From Lithobates sylvaticus (taxonomy: Eukaryota; Chordata; Amphibia; Anura; Ranidae), in assembly GCA_028564925.1 (NCBI GenBank), contig CM053029.1, positions 428,080,546 through 428,144,545 of the forward strand: a stretch of 64,000 nt of DNA. The letters are read 5' to 3'. The position numbers and the translations under genes were made by a program. Shown piece by piece: positions 36,470 to 47,308 of the stretch (position 1 is its first letter; each line of letters opens with the position of its first letter). The notes under the pieces are model-generated. The model saw nothing but the letters and a program-made list of their open reading frames with translations, was not told the DNA's origin and ran no database searches.

Positions 36470-37849
36470 ATGACAATATGTGGAACATTTTTAAGGGATA
36501 TGAATACTTTTTCAAGGCACTGTACATAATGTCTTGTTGGCAAAGATTACTGTGAATCTAAAATTTGCTTTATGCTTTGTTGCCTTAATTTATAAGCATT
36601 TTTACAATGTTTTGTTGAAAATGTACAACCTTCTTCCTTCCTCTTTTTTTTGTTATTTTTTTTAAGTTTTGAAAACATTCTGCCTCGTATCCCTTCCATG
36701 CTAAATTTCTCTATAGGTCTTTTTTATGGAAAATGTCTACGTTTAAAAAAAAATGTAATAAAAAAAAATAAAACTTTTATTTCAGTAGTCCTTTTTAAAA
36801 CCAAAAGAGAAGATCATCTTACCGGTCTTGCCTGCATTGTCATCTTAAGAATCAACATAATGTTCTGTGTTATGCAAAAAAAGATAATATTCATAACCTA
36901 TACTTAATCAACTTGTAGATTGTACGCTCAGGATTTTTCATCCAAAGAACAAACGTTTATGGCTCGGTCCCAAAACTAATAATGCACCTATAAATGGGCT
37001 TATGCGGTACATGGGGTAGATCTCCTATAAAATCTATTGTACTCATTTTTATTTAACTCTCTGCAGGTATGCCTGCCTCCTATATATAATTTTTTTATTT
37101 GCATTGATGTGCATGTAGAATTGAAAATGTTTGTACTGTAAAGGTGGTTTTTTTTTTTTTTTTTTTTTTTTAAAGTGTATGTATTGCTAAAAACTTAGGT
37201 TTTTTTGGATAGTGTAGGGAAGGGTTAGCTGTTTGCAGTTTTTGGTCAGCTGAGATAATTTCACTTCACTTTTTGAGGTTGATTTACAAAGGGAGCTGAG
37301 AATGTTTACAAAAAAAAGTAGCATTTGCCTTTCACATTTTTCTTTTCTTTTATGTTTCTATCTATTTAGGCAAATGCTTTATTAAGCATGCATTTTTATT
37401 TAAGTGGCTTTTTTTTTTTTTTTCCTGTTCTCAATGGATACCTCCAATGAAAATCAGTTCTCATCAGTCTGAAGCTAGCTGCATTTTTGCCACTTGACAT
37501 CTATAGGGTGACTATGAATGTCCTGGAAATCAATTGGTTAAAACAAGTGGCCGTCGTGATCTTGGTACCATTTTTTTTTTTTTTTTGTTTAGCGCTCCCC
37601 CCAGCTATCCAGTAAGATAGATCAGGGTGGTTGTACTGTGAAGGGATGTGCAATACAACGCGCAGTAGTTTTGTTACCCTGCGGTGTGGTGCAATGCGTT
37701 TTGTAGGTGGTCTCTTGACTTCTTCTCCTTCTTCTCCTTCTTCTTCTCCTTCTCTTCATACATTCTGCAAAGCACACACATTGTCTGATGTTGATGGTTT
37801 GATGGAGGCCATGAATTTTTTTTTTTTTTTTTTTTTTTTCCAGCTAGGT

Positions 37850-38000
37850 CAGGGATATGTAATTAGCGGACCCCCAGCTGTCGCCGAACTACAAATTCCA
37901 CAAGTCATGGCAGGACTGACAGCCACAAGCATGATACCCAGAGGCATGATGGGTCTTGCAGTTTTGCAACAGCTGGAGGTCTGCTAATTGCATATCCCTG
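37850..38000. mobile_element. hAT-type MITE with CAGGGATATGTAATTAGCGG end
   Basis: 151 bp. Its right end TTGCATATCCCTG mirrors the left. Flanking 8-mers AGCTAGGT and AGATGGGT match at 6 of 8. Interior related to 35839-35996. Confidence 0.75.
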
Positions 38001-38849
38001 AGATGGGTTTTCTAAAGGACAATATGCCTTATTTGCAGCATGTTCTTTATTCCACCCTGCCCTCAGGCTACTGATGGGATAGAGAAGGAGCAACAGGTGA
38101 CTACTGCGGTCAATCGGCCACGCTCTGCTCTTGGCATCATGTTCCTTGTTGGCATATTGTATGCGGCACACCTGATACAGTATTGCATCACTTTCTAGTC
38201 TGCCTCTATACAGCAGATCACATTAAAAATGTAATGATTTATTGATACAGAGCTGTATTAAGTGCCAAGTTCACTTTTTAGAACATGTTGCAGCTGTATT
38301 TGGGGTGTAACCTCCTCAAGCACTCCCCTGAACCTCTTCCCCGCAGCTGCTGTCACATTTTATAATCGGGATCTGTGAATAAAGTCTTGTCTGCCACCGC
38401 AGCAGCCAGCTTGTAGGTCACAATTGACTCTGCAGATCAGCACACTTGTAGCCCACCCACCCTCCCAGCTTTCTAAGTGAAAGCCCATATGGAGGTTACT
38501 GGCAGAAAACTGGAGTGTGTGCGCGCAGAAGCCTGACATTGTACCTACTATCAACCGATCACTGGTGCAATTATTTGAAAACTACTGTAGGAATAATTCA
38601 CTATGCCTTTTTTTCCCCCTCAAACGGAGATACATACATACATACATACTTTTTTTTTCTCTCTCTCTCTCCGACATTGGGAGCTCATGTCGCATGATGT
38701 GTGAAAATGAATGTTTCACTACGGGAGCCGTCTTAACTGGTCCAACTTTGAAAATGCTCCCTGTACTACTTTGGTCCAACTTTGATCCTACTTCAGCCCA
38801 TTGACTATAATTGAAGTCGGATCGCCGTTTTTCATCATCCGACTTTGGC

Positions 38850-39289
38850 ATGCGACTTGTGCGCTGATGATCTTGAGGGGGAACTCTACACCAAATTTTA
38901 AATGAAAAACCGGCATGGGTTCCCCCTCCAAGAGCATACCAGGCCCTTGGGTCTGGTATGGATTTTAAGGGGAACCCCCTACGCCGAAAAATGCGGCGTG
39001 CCCCCGCCCCCCCCCAAAATCCATACCAGACCCTTTTCCGAGCACTTAGACCTGCCGGTCAGGAAAAGGGGTGGGGACAAGCGTGGGACCAGTGCTTTGG
39101 GGCAGGGGGGTGGTTTTTATTTAAAATTTGGCGTGGAGTTCCCCCTCAAGATTCATACCAAACACAGTGCCTGGTATTGGTGAGGATCCAAGTCGGATCC
39201 CTGTTCATTGAAAGTCGGGCGTATGTCGGCTTCAAGTCGCAGGGCAAAGTAGGACGGCTGTCGTGTCGTACCAGTGTGAAGCCGGCCTA
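38850..39289. repeat. repeat sharing the arm module of the giant palindrome
   Basis: 38935-39175 contains ACGCCGAAAAATGCGGCGTG, the AAATCCATACCAGACCC word, CCGAGCAC and CAGGAAAAGGGGTGGGGAC, matching in order the arms at 47590-47705 and 49430-49545. The right border ACCAGTGTGAAGCCGGCC is followed by TAA at 39290-39292. The left border is not clear. Confidence 0.55.
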
Positions 39290-39602
39290 AATCAATTACG
39301 ATACAATTCAAGACAAGAGGGAGGGCCATGCTTGTGAAAGCTTACAATCCAAAGTTTTTAAAAGTGTTCACAAAATTCACTCATTTTTTTCTAATTGAAT
39401 TTAAGTGGGAAAATGTGAATTGTAGGTGAACTTTGTAAAACTCTCTTGAGTGAAAATATGTGTAAATATCGCCCTATGGTATCTATATAGTGTATGAGAT
39501 ATTATGCTCTAGTGGGTTGATCCTATTGTGTGGTGTAAATGTACAGATGTTACAAGCTTTTCATATTTTAATTTCTTTGTTTTTTTTTTTTGTTTGTTTT
39601 AG

Positions 39603-39670
39603 GTTTTAGTACTTGGAAACAAGAGAGATCTTCCTGGGGCTTTGGATGAAAAACAGCTTATTGAAAAACT
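39603..39670 (+). CDS. ARL8B: ARL8 exon 5 (residues 125-147)
   Basis: 68 bases between acceptor GTTTTAG and donor GTGAGT. Encodes VLVLGNKRDLPGALDEKQLI and EK, then a split leucine codon. NKRD (130-133) is the guanine-specificity motif. PGALDEK matches ARL8A, while QLIEK matches ARL8B; residue 147 is L where mammals have M. Confidence 0.93.
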
Positions 39671-40578
39671 GTGAGTAAACTAATATTTTGGTATGGTGAA
39701 AATCACCATTATGATGCCCACCCAGTTTGATTTACTTTAGTGTGGTAAAATTGAGTTTTTGACAACAGTGCATTTGTGTAATTTTATAGCCTCTAAACCA
39801 TTTAGTGCCTGTTCACATGTGCCCTGTTCACACTGCAATGCAGCCCAGAGGTGTGGAGCAGTGTGCTGCAATAAAATGCAAACATGTGCCACTTTATCGC
39901 AGCACACTGGATGGCACCACACAGCAACACATTGCACCTCCACTGCTGTGTGGTGACATGAGTGTCACTTTGTGTTCTTCACAGTTGAGAGAGAACAAAA
40001 TTAGTCTGTTCAGTTCTCTACTTTCCATCCTCAGGCTGGCTTTTGGAACACCGTGTCTGGGTCAGGACTAGACATTTGGAGATGGCCTCGAAGTAACCTT
40101 TGGGCACTAGCACTATGTATGGTGCTTTCCAGACTTTGTTGTGGAAACAAGTTGTAGAGCATTTTTCAGGTCCCTAGGCATTAGCATCAGTTCAGTGCTA
40201 GCCATGCCCGTGGAGACTGGTTTGGTAATAGTAAGTATGCTGGACTCTCCGAGCACCAGGAGCTACCTCAGTTGCATAGGTTGCTGGGTGCCCCTAACCT
40301 ATGTTGGCACTGGTTTTGAAGCAGAAGGGGGTAACACTGTGTGGTACTTAATGCTGACATCCCCTGGGAGGAGTGTCACGAGTTTGCTCTGGAATCCTTC
40401 CCACCACAGTGTTGAAGCATCTAACTGCTGCTTGCAGAGAGCCAAGTGGAACTTCAATTTATTTTTTTGAACATTTGAATATATATTTGTAACATTTTTA
40501 ATGGTATGTAATTTTGTATGGTGATTCTTTTACTTTGAATAACTTTAAATCTTCTTTTTTTTGTTTTTCTTCTTGTAG
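39671..40578 (+). other. ARL8B: ARL8 intron 5 (0.9 kb)
   Basis: Phase-2 intron. About 39805-39965 looks like a degraded inverted-repeat element (GCCTGTTCACATGTGCC with GTGTGGTGACATGAG). I see nothing else recognisable. Confidence 0.7.
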
Positions 40579-40649
40579 AAATCTTTCAGCTATTCAAGAT
40601 CGAGAAATTTGTTGTTATTCTATTTCATGTAAAGAGAAAGATAATATAG
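40579..40649 (+). CDS. ARL8B: ARL8 exon 6 (residues 147-171)
   Basis: 71 bases between acceptor CTTGTAG and donor GTAGGT. Encodes [20 protein letters not shown] then DNI and the first base of aspartate 171. SCK (163-165) is the G5 guanine-binding motif. Residues 148-170 equal human ARL8A and ARL8B. Confidence 0.93.
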
Positions 40650-40980
40650 GTAGGTTTCGGTTGTTATAAATGTTCTTAATTTTTTTGATCATTGACACAT
40701 TTCTAGTTTAAACTTCAATATTTTCTGTTTACACCTTTTGAAGGGATACTGGGATACAAGCACATTCTTTTGGTGGTATTTGATCACCACGTGGTTTATA
40801 AATGAAAATTTTGAAATATCAAATTTTTGCTTAGTTTTTGTTGTAAAACTTTGCCAATCTATCTTCATAAATTTTATGTCCAAATGTATTCTGCTACATT
40901 TTATTTATTTTTTGGGGGGTAAAAATAACCCACAACAATATGTTTTAGTCTGTAAGAAAGTTAGTCTACAAACTAGGTGA

Positions 40981-40984
40981 TAGA

Positions 40985-41014
<30 letters not shown>
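40981..41014. repeat. (TATC)n microsatellite
   Basis: About eight units of the tetranucleotide. Confidence 0.9.
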
Positions 41015-41015
<1 letters not shown>

Positions 41016-41344
41016 ATCTGAAAATTGATCAGCGGAGACCCTAAAATGCTGGATGCTAGTATTGTATAATCACATGGTAAGACAACTTCATGTCACCCTG
41101 ACACAGCGGTAATGTGATTCGCTATGCCCGAGTGACAATGGACCGCTCGGCTTCCGGGTGCGTGCTTTGTGTGCTGCGCAGGAGCTCACAATGTGAGGTG
41201 ACGTACAGGTACATTAACCCGCATTGGCGCTGCTTCCTGTCCACCGTTTATAGGCAGACAGGAAGTAGTTGAGAGTTCATACATTCATACAAATATTTTT
41301 ATTTATTTTTTATTTTTATGGTGATGTAAAACACATTTTTTTTT

Positions 41345-41590
41345 AAAGTGGTTATAAAGGCTAAAGGTTTTTTATTTATTTGTTTTTATATGCATTCTCT
41401 GCACTTGGATTAAAAAAACTTTGACGATTAGTTCACCCACTGATTATACTTACCTGAGCTTGATCCAGCACTGTGCCCAAGAGTACCATCGCTGTTTTCA
41501 CTGGCTCAGAGACAGCAGTGGGAGCTACTGGCTCCTGCTGCTGTCAATCAAATGCAGTAAGTAAAAGAGGGGGCAGGGTCGAGTCACACT
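41345..41590. repeat. dispersed AAGTGGTTATAAAGGCTAAA repeat, copy C
   Basis: Begins TTTAAAGTGGTTATAAAGGC and includes GGGAGCTACTGGCTCCTGCTG, like copies at 32063 and 33430. Its right part ends at the neighbouring mariner-type element. Confidence 0.5.
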
Positions 41591-43075
41591 GCAGTGGGTA
41601 TAGAAAAGAATCCCCCCCCCCCCATTTTAAAATTACATTTTGTTGCTTTGCAGCCTGAAATGAAGACCGTTTTTTTGTTTTAACCAGCTGTATTTATTTG
41701 CAACTTGGAACATCCAAGTGAAAGATATAACGCCAACATGTCAGGAAAAAAATGCAAAAAGAGAATCTGAGTTGGAAAAAAGTATCACCCCCCCTCCTCC
41801 TAAAAAAAAAAAAAAAATCAGGTGTAGCTAATCACCTTCTCAATTTTGCACACAAATCCATTTGACTTTCAACTGTGATCAGCTGTGGTAATTTTGATTA
41901 GCTCAGCATGAAGAGCTTTCCTGGAGCATTTCAGTCCCTGTTAGTGCAACTGAAGCATGCAATCAACTATGGTTGGCAAGGCACTGTCACTGGGATAAAG
42001 TTGTGGACAGGCACAAGTCAGGAGATGGCTACAAAAAATTCAAAGGCTTTATCAATGCCTAGATGCACAGTGAAGTCTATTAAGAAGTGGAAGGTATTTG
42101 GTACAATACCCTTCCTGGATCAGAACGTCGCTCCAAACTGGATGAAAAAGCCAGGAGGAAACTGGTCAGAGAGGCCTACAGCAACTCTGAAGCAATTTTC
42201 CACAAATGTGGCTTGTATGGGGGGGTTGCAAGAAAAAAAACTCCTTGAGAAATGCCACATGCAGTCATAAGTGAGCTTTGCCAAAACGCACCTTGAAGAT
42301 TGAGGTCACATGGAAAAAGGTGTTATGGTCAGGTGAGACTAAAATTGTATTATTTGGGCTCAACACCAAACAATATGTATGGCAGAAATTCAATACAGAT
42401 CACCATTCCTACAGTAAAGCATGGAGATGGTATAATCCTGTTTATGGGTCTGTTTTCTCTGCAGCAGGGACTGGCACACTTGTCAGGATAGAAAGAAATA
42501 TTGATGGGGCAAAATACCATCAAATTCTTGAGTAAAATCTGCTCCCCTCTGCTAGAAAGTTGTCAATGGGAAGAAGGGTTATCTTCCAACATGACAATGA
42601 CCCAAAACACACAGAAAAAATAACCACACCACTTGAAGGAGAAAAGGGTGAATGTCCTAGACTTAAATCCCATTGAAAATCCGTGGAATGACTTGAAGAC
42701 TGCAGTCTAAAAAATGGTTTCCATCAAATGTAACTGAACTTGAGCAGTTCTGCAAAGAAGAGTGGGCAAATATTGCAACGTTTAAATGTACAAAGTTAGT
42801 AGAGACCTAGCCCAACAGATTAAAGGCTGTAAATTAAAGCAAAAGGTGGTCCAACAAAATACTGACACAAGGGAGTGATCCTTTTTCCAACTCGGAGATT
42901 GTTTTTTTTTTTTTTATTGTTTTTTTTTCTCACATGTTGGTGTTCTATCTTTCACTTGGATGTTATAAGTTGAGTAAATAAGGCTGGATAAAACAAAAAC
43001 TGTCCATTTCAGGTTGCAATGCAACAAAATATGATTATTTTTAATGGGGGGTGAGTCTTTTCTATACCCTGTGTA
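41591..43075 (+). mobile_element. second Tc1/mariner-family relic, full length
   Basis: About 1.48 kb with inverted ends GGGTATAGAAAAGAATCCCC and GGGTGAGTCTTTTCTATACC. The transposase is on the + strand from the ATG at 41908 (MKSFPGAF). Recognisable blocks are LWSGETK (near 42325) and [10 protein letters not shown] (near 42590). The reading frame is broken at several points, so it is inactive. The ends differ from the Tc1 family at 18140 and 34862. Confidence 0.8.
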
Positions 43076-43864
43076 TGTGTCATGTTGTGTAGACACACAA
43101 ACTTCTTTTTCTTTTTCAACACTCTTTTAAAATTAAATAATTTTTGCAAATGCAGGCACCAAGAAGAATTGCCTGCAATGATTGGTGAATGTAAGATCCA
43201 CTGTGTTTATAACTATGCTGCTAAAATTGTTTCTAAAGACAAGCCAGGTTATTTAAACAATTTCAAAGCTGATCTCCATGTTTCCTGTCACTTGAAATGG
43301 TTTGTTTGGACTATGCTGGTCCAAACAATCATGTTCCCTTGCTAAGTGCTGCACTGCCTCTAAGCGCTGTATAAACTGCATGTATATTCATCTAAATACA
43401 GTACACATTGCTGGGTTCTGGCTGTGGGACAGACTTCCCGTCTCAAACCTGGAATAAAATAAGAGTCGGTCTGAGTGGCGACAAGAAACCTGATGATCGA
43501 TGTGACGCTCCAAATTAAGCTCTTGCTCCTTTTTGGGGCGACCCAGCTTCGCTACAGTGAAATCATTTGGAGATATTTGTAAACCCCCTGCCAGACCTGT
43601 ATCCACAACTTTCTTTCTGAGGTCTATAGCTTTATTGATCTTGGCATAATGGCAATACACATGTCAAGAGTAGGTTCTAATCATTTGCACCTAATCTGGA
43701 ATGCCAGATTCTAATTTTAATGGATTTGAGATGGTGGTAAATGTAGGGGCTTACTTTTGCCTGTCCAATTATGTCGCAAAAGTCAGCAATATCCATGCAG
43801 TTTACTCACCTTTTTTCACATGACTGTACATTAGAATTCAATGCAAAAAAATATTTAAAAATTA

Positions 43865-43976
<112 letters not shown>

Positions 43977-44854
43977 AAGGAGTAGTTCACCTTTTTCAAA
44001 AAGGTGCTCTCCCTCCCTACACCCTTTCCACCCCTCTATTCCCACTTACTTACCTCTGTGGGTGATGAGCTGTCATTGCCCATGCAGCTGTTGTAGTGGT
44101 GCAGGGATTTGCCCCTCTATGTGCATGCTCCCATTCTTCGCTATAAGCAAGCCGTGGCTTACTGTGGAGAAAATTCCCTAGCTATTTAACACTATTGCCT
44201 GGCCTGGTGTTGGCGCTAAGCCAAAGCAGGTCACTCGTCCTGTGGCGTTACGTCAGCCATTTTCAGTCCCTCCAAGCTGTGTAAAGTGGAAGCTGCAAGT
44301 CCATGATCTGATCCACCTGAAAGTGTTGGTGAGGGGATTGGATCCTTGACTGACTCCATTCCCTTTGCATGACCTAGGGGAGGGCCTGACAAATCTGAGG
44401 TAACATTGCAGGACAGCACAGGCTTTGGCTTGGACCCCCGCCCCCCCTGCCTTGGCCATGCTTCAGTACAGAGAAAGTTATGTGGCCCCCATTATGAAAA
44501 AGCTGATGAAGCTATTTATTTTATTCCTAAAGTGGATCTCCCTGTAAATGGCTGGTGGTGTGCCCTATCGCTTAGATATTGTATAAGGGTTTAGAATTGC
44601 TTTATGGACTTTTTTTTATCAATATGCTTAATGCGTGTTTATATATATATTTTTTTTTTTTTTTTCTTTTGTTCTTTTTTTTCTTTTGTTCTAGTGTAAC
44701 TTGAAAGTGTACTCCCCCCTTTTTTATTATTATTTTTTTTTTTTTTTTTTATATATTGCTTCCTTATTTGGTTCTGTTGAGAAATGTGTAAAGAATGTAC
44801 ACGTCTGTTTCCTGTTAACAATTACAAATGTTCCTCCTGTCTTCTTTTTTTCAG

Positions 44855-44904
44855 ACATTACATTGCAGTGGCTTATTCAGCATTCCAAGTCCCGGCATTA
44901 CTGA
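44855..44904 (+). CDS. ARL8B: ARL8 exon 7 (residues 171-186, stop)
   Basis: Acceptor TTTTTCAG, then 50 bases ending in TGA at 44902-44904. Encodes DITLQWLIQHSKSRHY. Mammalian ARL8A and ARL8B end SKSRRS, so the last two residues differ. The frame joins exactly with exon 6. Confidence 0.93.
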
Positions 44905-46370
44905 GGTTGGTCCCAACACCTGAACCTTCTTTTCCCAGCGTCTTTTTCCATTCTGCCTCTTGTGTACCGGCAGGAATGCGAATCAAGGCGGTTGCTACTG
45001 GAATTCACACATCATTTGGAGCAGTTTATGCAAACTTACCATTTTTTTTTTTTTTTCTTTGTTCTTCAGTATGAAATCAGACATGTGGTTTGTTGATATT
45101 TTATACTTTTTCAACCCCTTTTTAGCACTAAAGGATTTTCAGGGCAACGTCTAAATCTATTGGATTACTCGTTCAGCTAAATTTGGTGCATGTCTAAAGT
45201 TGGCCACATTCAGTTTGCTCTGCTCTGTGTTGTTCTGGTGGTAGCAGTGTAAGATGATGCAGTTCCTTTTTTCAGCCCCCCCCCCCCTTTTTACCATTGC
45301 AGATCAGATTTTTCCTTGTGTATTTACTGCTCTTTAAAACATAATTAATCCTCCATTCTCCTTCCCCATACTGGATTTTTATGTTTTGCCTATATATAAG
45401 CACTTACATGACATTGTTCCACTCTATCAAATCTATTCCCTTTTTTTTTTTTTTTATTTGTATTTTATTTTTCCCTGTCACAGAACATCTTATGCTATAT
45501 AAAAACCAACGGCAGGTTGAACTTGAATGTGTATGTATTTTGCCTTGGAAACTTTTTTAATTAAGTTGCTGTAAATATTAATATAACTCATCAGGGTTGC
45601 CTTAAATGTATTATGCATAATGGTGTGTGTCTGCCAAAGGTATTTTCTTGAGAATTTCAATCATTGGGAGTAAGTCTAGATTATGTTTACAGGTTATCGT
45701 CTTCTTTTCTAGTTTCTCTTCACATTTTACAGTAATATATAAACGTCCTTCCAGTACTGCGTGTAGAATGTTGAATAATGCTATTTTTATATCCCCCTTG
45801 CAACTCTTTGCAACCGTGTCACTCTACTTTCCTAATTCTAACCAGAAAGTCTTTCTCCTATTGCCTAGTCCTTATCCCTTTTACACATACACCACAAGTA
45901 GTAATTGTCTTTGGTGTCAATTGAATTTTTGTGGGCAAATTGGTAAATAATTTTATTGAGGCCTTCAAAAGTAAATATTCATATTGCTAGAAGAGGCATC
46001 GTCTATTTCTGTAATTTAAAACCAATTTGTCACTATTATGGAGAAGCACTTTAAAACTCTTTCCCTTGTTTTTTCTATGCATTGTTCTCAAGGCAGTAAT
46101 TCACATTCATTATGGACATATAGTTTATTATTTGTGGCATCCCTGTTGTAGTACAGTATGTGGATGTAGTGAAAATGATTTGTCTGAGCCTATATTAACT
46201 TGCTGCTCTATAACAACCTGCCCCGGGGCACCAAGCTCAACTCATTATACTATGGTTATAAATTATGACGAAACTATAAAATATTGATGTTTGTCCATGC
46301 ATGTCGGCTTCTATTAATTGTTCTATTTGGATGAACTTTATTTCAATAAAAAAGGTGGACAGTTTTCTGT
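44905..46370 (+). other. ARL8B: ARL8 3' UTR
   Basis: About 1.45 kb after the stop codon without the inverted-repeat elements that crowd the introns, which fits mature 3' UTR. AT-rich, with T tracts at 45042-45057 and 45440-45456. The end is set by the AATAAA at 46345. Confidence 0.7.
46345..46350 (+). terminator. ARL8B: polyadenylation signal AATAAA
   Basis: Canonical hexamer followed at 46388-46412 by a GT-rich downstream element (GTGTCTGTGTGGTGTTTG). Cleavage is expected near 46365-46375. Confidence 0.75.
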
Positions 46371-46840
46371 GATCCCAGCTTGTACTTTTTGTGTCTGTGT
46401 GGTGTTTGTTTTTTTTTCTTTCCCCTTTTTGATGAAGCCTTCCAACATGGCTAACACTTTCACATTTTAAAGCGGACCTTCAGTAATTTTTTTCATCTTT
46501 CCATCTATTAAATCCTCTGCTCTTGTTTTGAATTTGGATAGTTAATAAATATAAATTAAAAAAAAAAAAAATAGATAGAGATATATATATATAATATAAT
46601 ATAATATAATATAATATATACTTCATTTTCTGCCAGTAAATACCTTTTTTATACAGCCCACTTTTTCTTGTCGTCTGGTCATTAGCCTAGGCTTATAACA
46701 TCGTGCATCCCTCTCCCTCTCGTCCAGGAGGACTGCAGCTCTGGAAGTAGGTTGAAAAATACTGGTAAACAAATGGAGGACATCTTGTAATTTAGCCTTT
46801 TTTTTTTTTTTTTCTTATTTTTGGCTAGAATTCTGCTTTA
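46371..46840. other. intergenic stretch, simple repeats only
   Basis: Holds an A run, a GATA/TATA patch and ATAAT units at 46556-46620 and a T tract at 46799-46813. No gene seen. Confidence 0.7.
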
Positions 46841-46972
46841 GCCCCAGTCAACACGGGTGCAACTTGGCATGTGACTTGCAACACAGATTCCAACACACTA
46901 TTCCCAATGCATACGTTCCTGTGGTAAGTGGGTGCTGAAGTGACCACGAGTTGGAACCGTGTCTGTTCAGAG

Positions 46973-47193
46973 CAAGAGACTGTCACCAGCACACCAAGGA
47001 TCTTCCGAGAGTCCAAAGCTTCATTCAGCAATCGCATTGCTGCAGCAGATTGCAACATTTCTGAGCCACCCAGGACACCTTCATCAGGCATGTGATGAAA
47101 CATTCAAATCTTCTGTAATGATGTGCTCGCTGAATAAAGCTTTGAGCTTGCTTTGGCGATCCTTGGTGTGTGGGTGACATTCTCTTGCCTTGC
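46973..47193. mobile_element. inverted-repeat element, likely hAT-type
   Basis: Ends of about 30 bases pair CAAGAGACTGTCACC...ACACCAAGGATC with GATCCTTGGTGTGTGGGTGA and CTCTTG. Flanking direct repeats TTCAGAG (46966-46972 and 47194-47200) fit a 7-8 bp target duplication. Confidence 0.65.
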
Positions 47194-47308
47194 TTCAGAG
47201 TCTAATGACAAGTGAAAACACATTCATTTCCATGGGGGCAGTTCCAATCAATGCAGTGACTTTTAAGAAGGTTCCTACATGACTTTGATTCAACATCAGT
47301 GCGGCTTA

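Larger units (their letters stand above)
34862..36532 (+). mobile_element. Tc1-like transposon relic carrying three inserts
   Basis: TA at 34860-34861 and 36533-36534. Both terminal repeats survive: GTGCCTTGAAAAAGTATTC on the left and GAATACTTTTTCAAGGCAC on the right. The first half of the transposase is deleted. A block from [10 protein letters not shown] to NPIENLWQD (about 35627-35755) keeps the second D and the E of the DDE triad. Three younger elements sit inside (35281-35581, 35839-35996, 36258-36469). Inactive. Confidence 0.85.
31030..39602 (+). other. ARL8B: ARL8 intron 4 (8.6 kb)
   Basis: Phase-0 intron. It holds a retroposon-like fragment, two copies of a CAGCGGGAGCCA-type dispersed repeat, a TTAA element, a Tc1 relic with three inserts, a hAT MITE and a palindrome-family piece, listed separately. 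A poly-G run lies at 31849-31857, with longer ones near 33331-33343. In 31461-32060, 32475-33425, 36535-37848 and 38005-38690 I see only simple runs (a T tract at 37147-37171, a TTC-rich patch at 37720-37750, ATAC units at 38631-38647). Confidence 0.8.
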
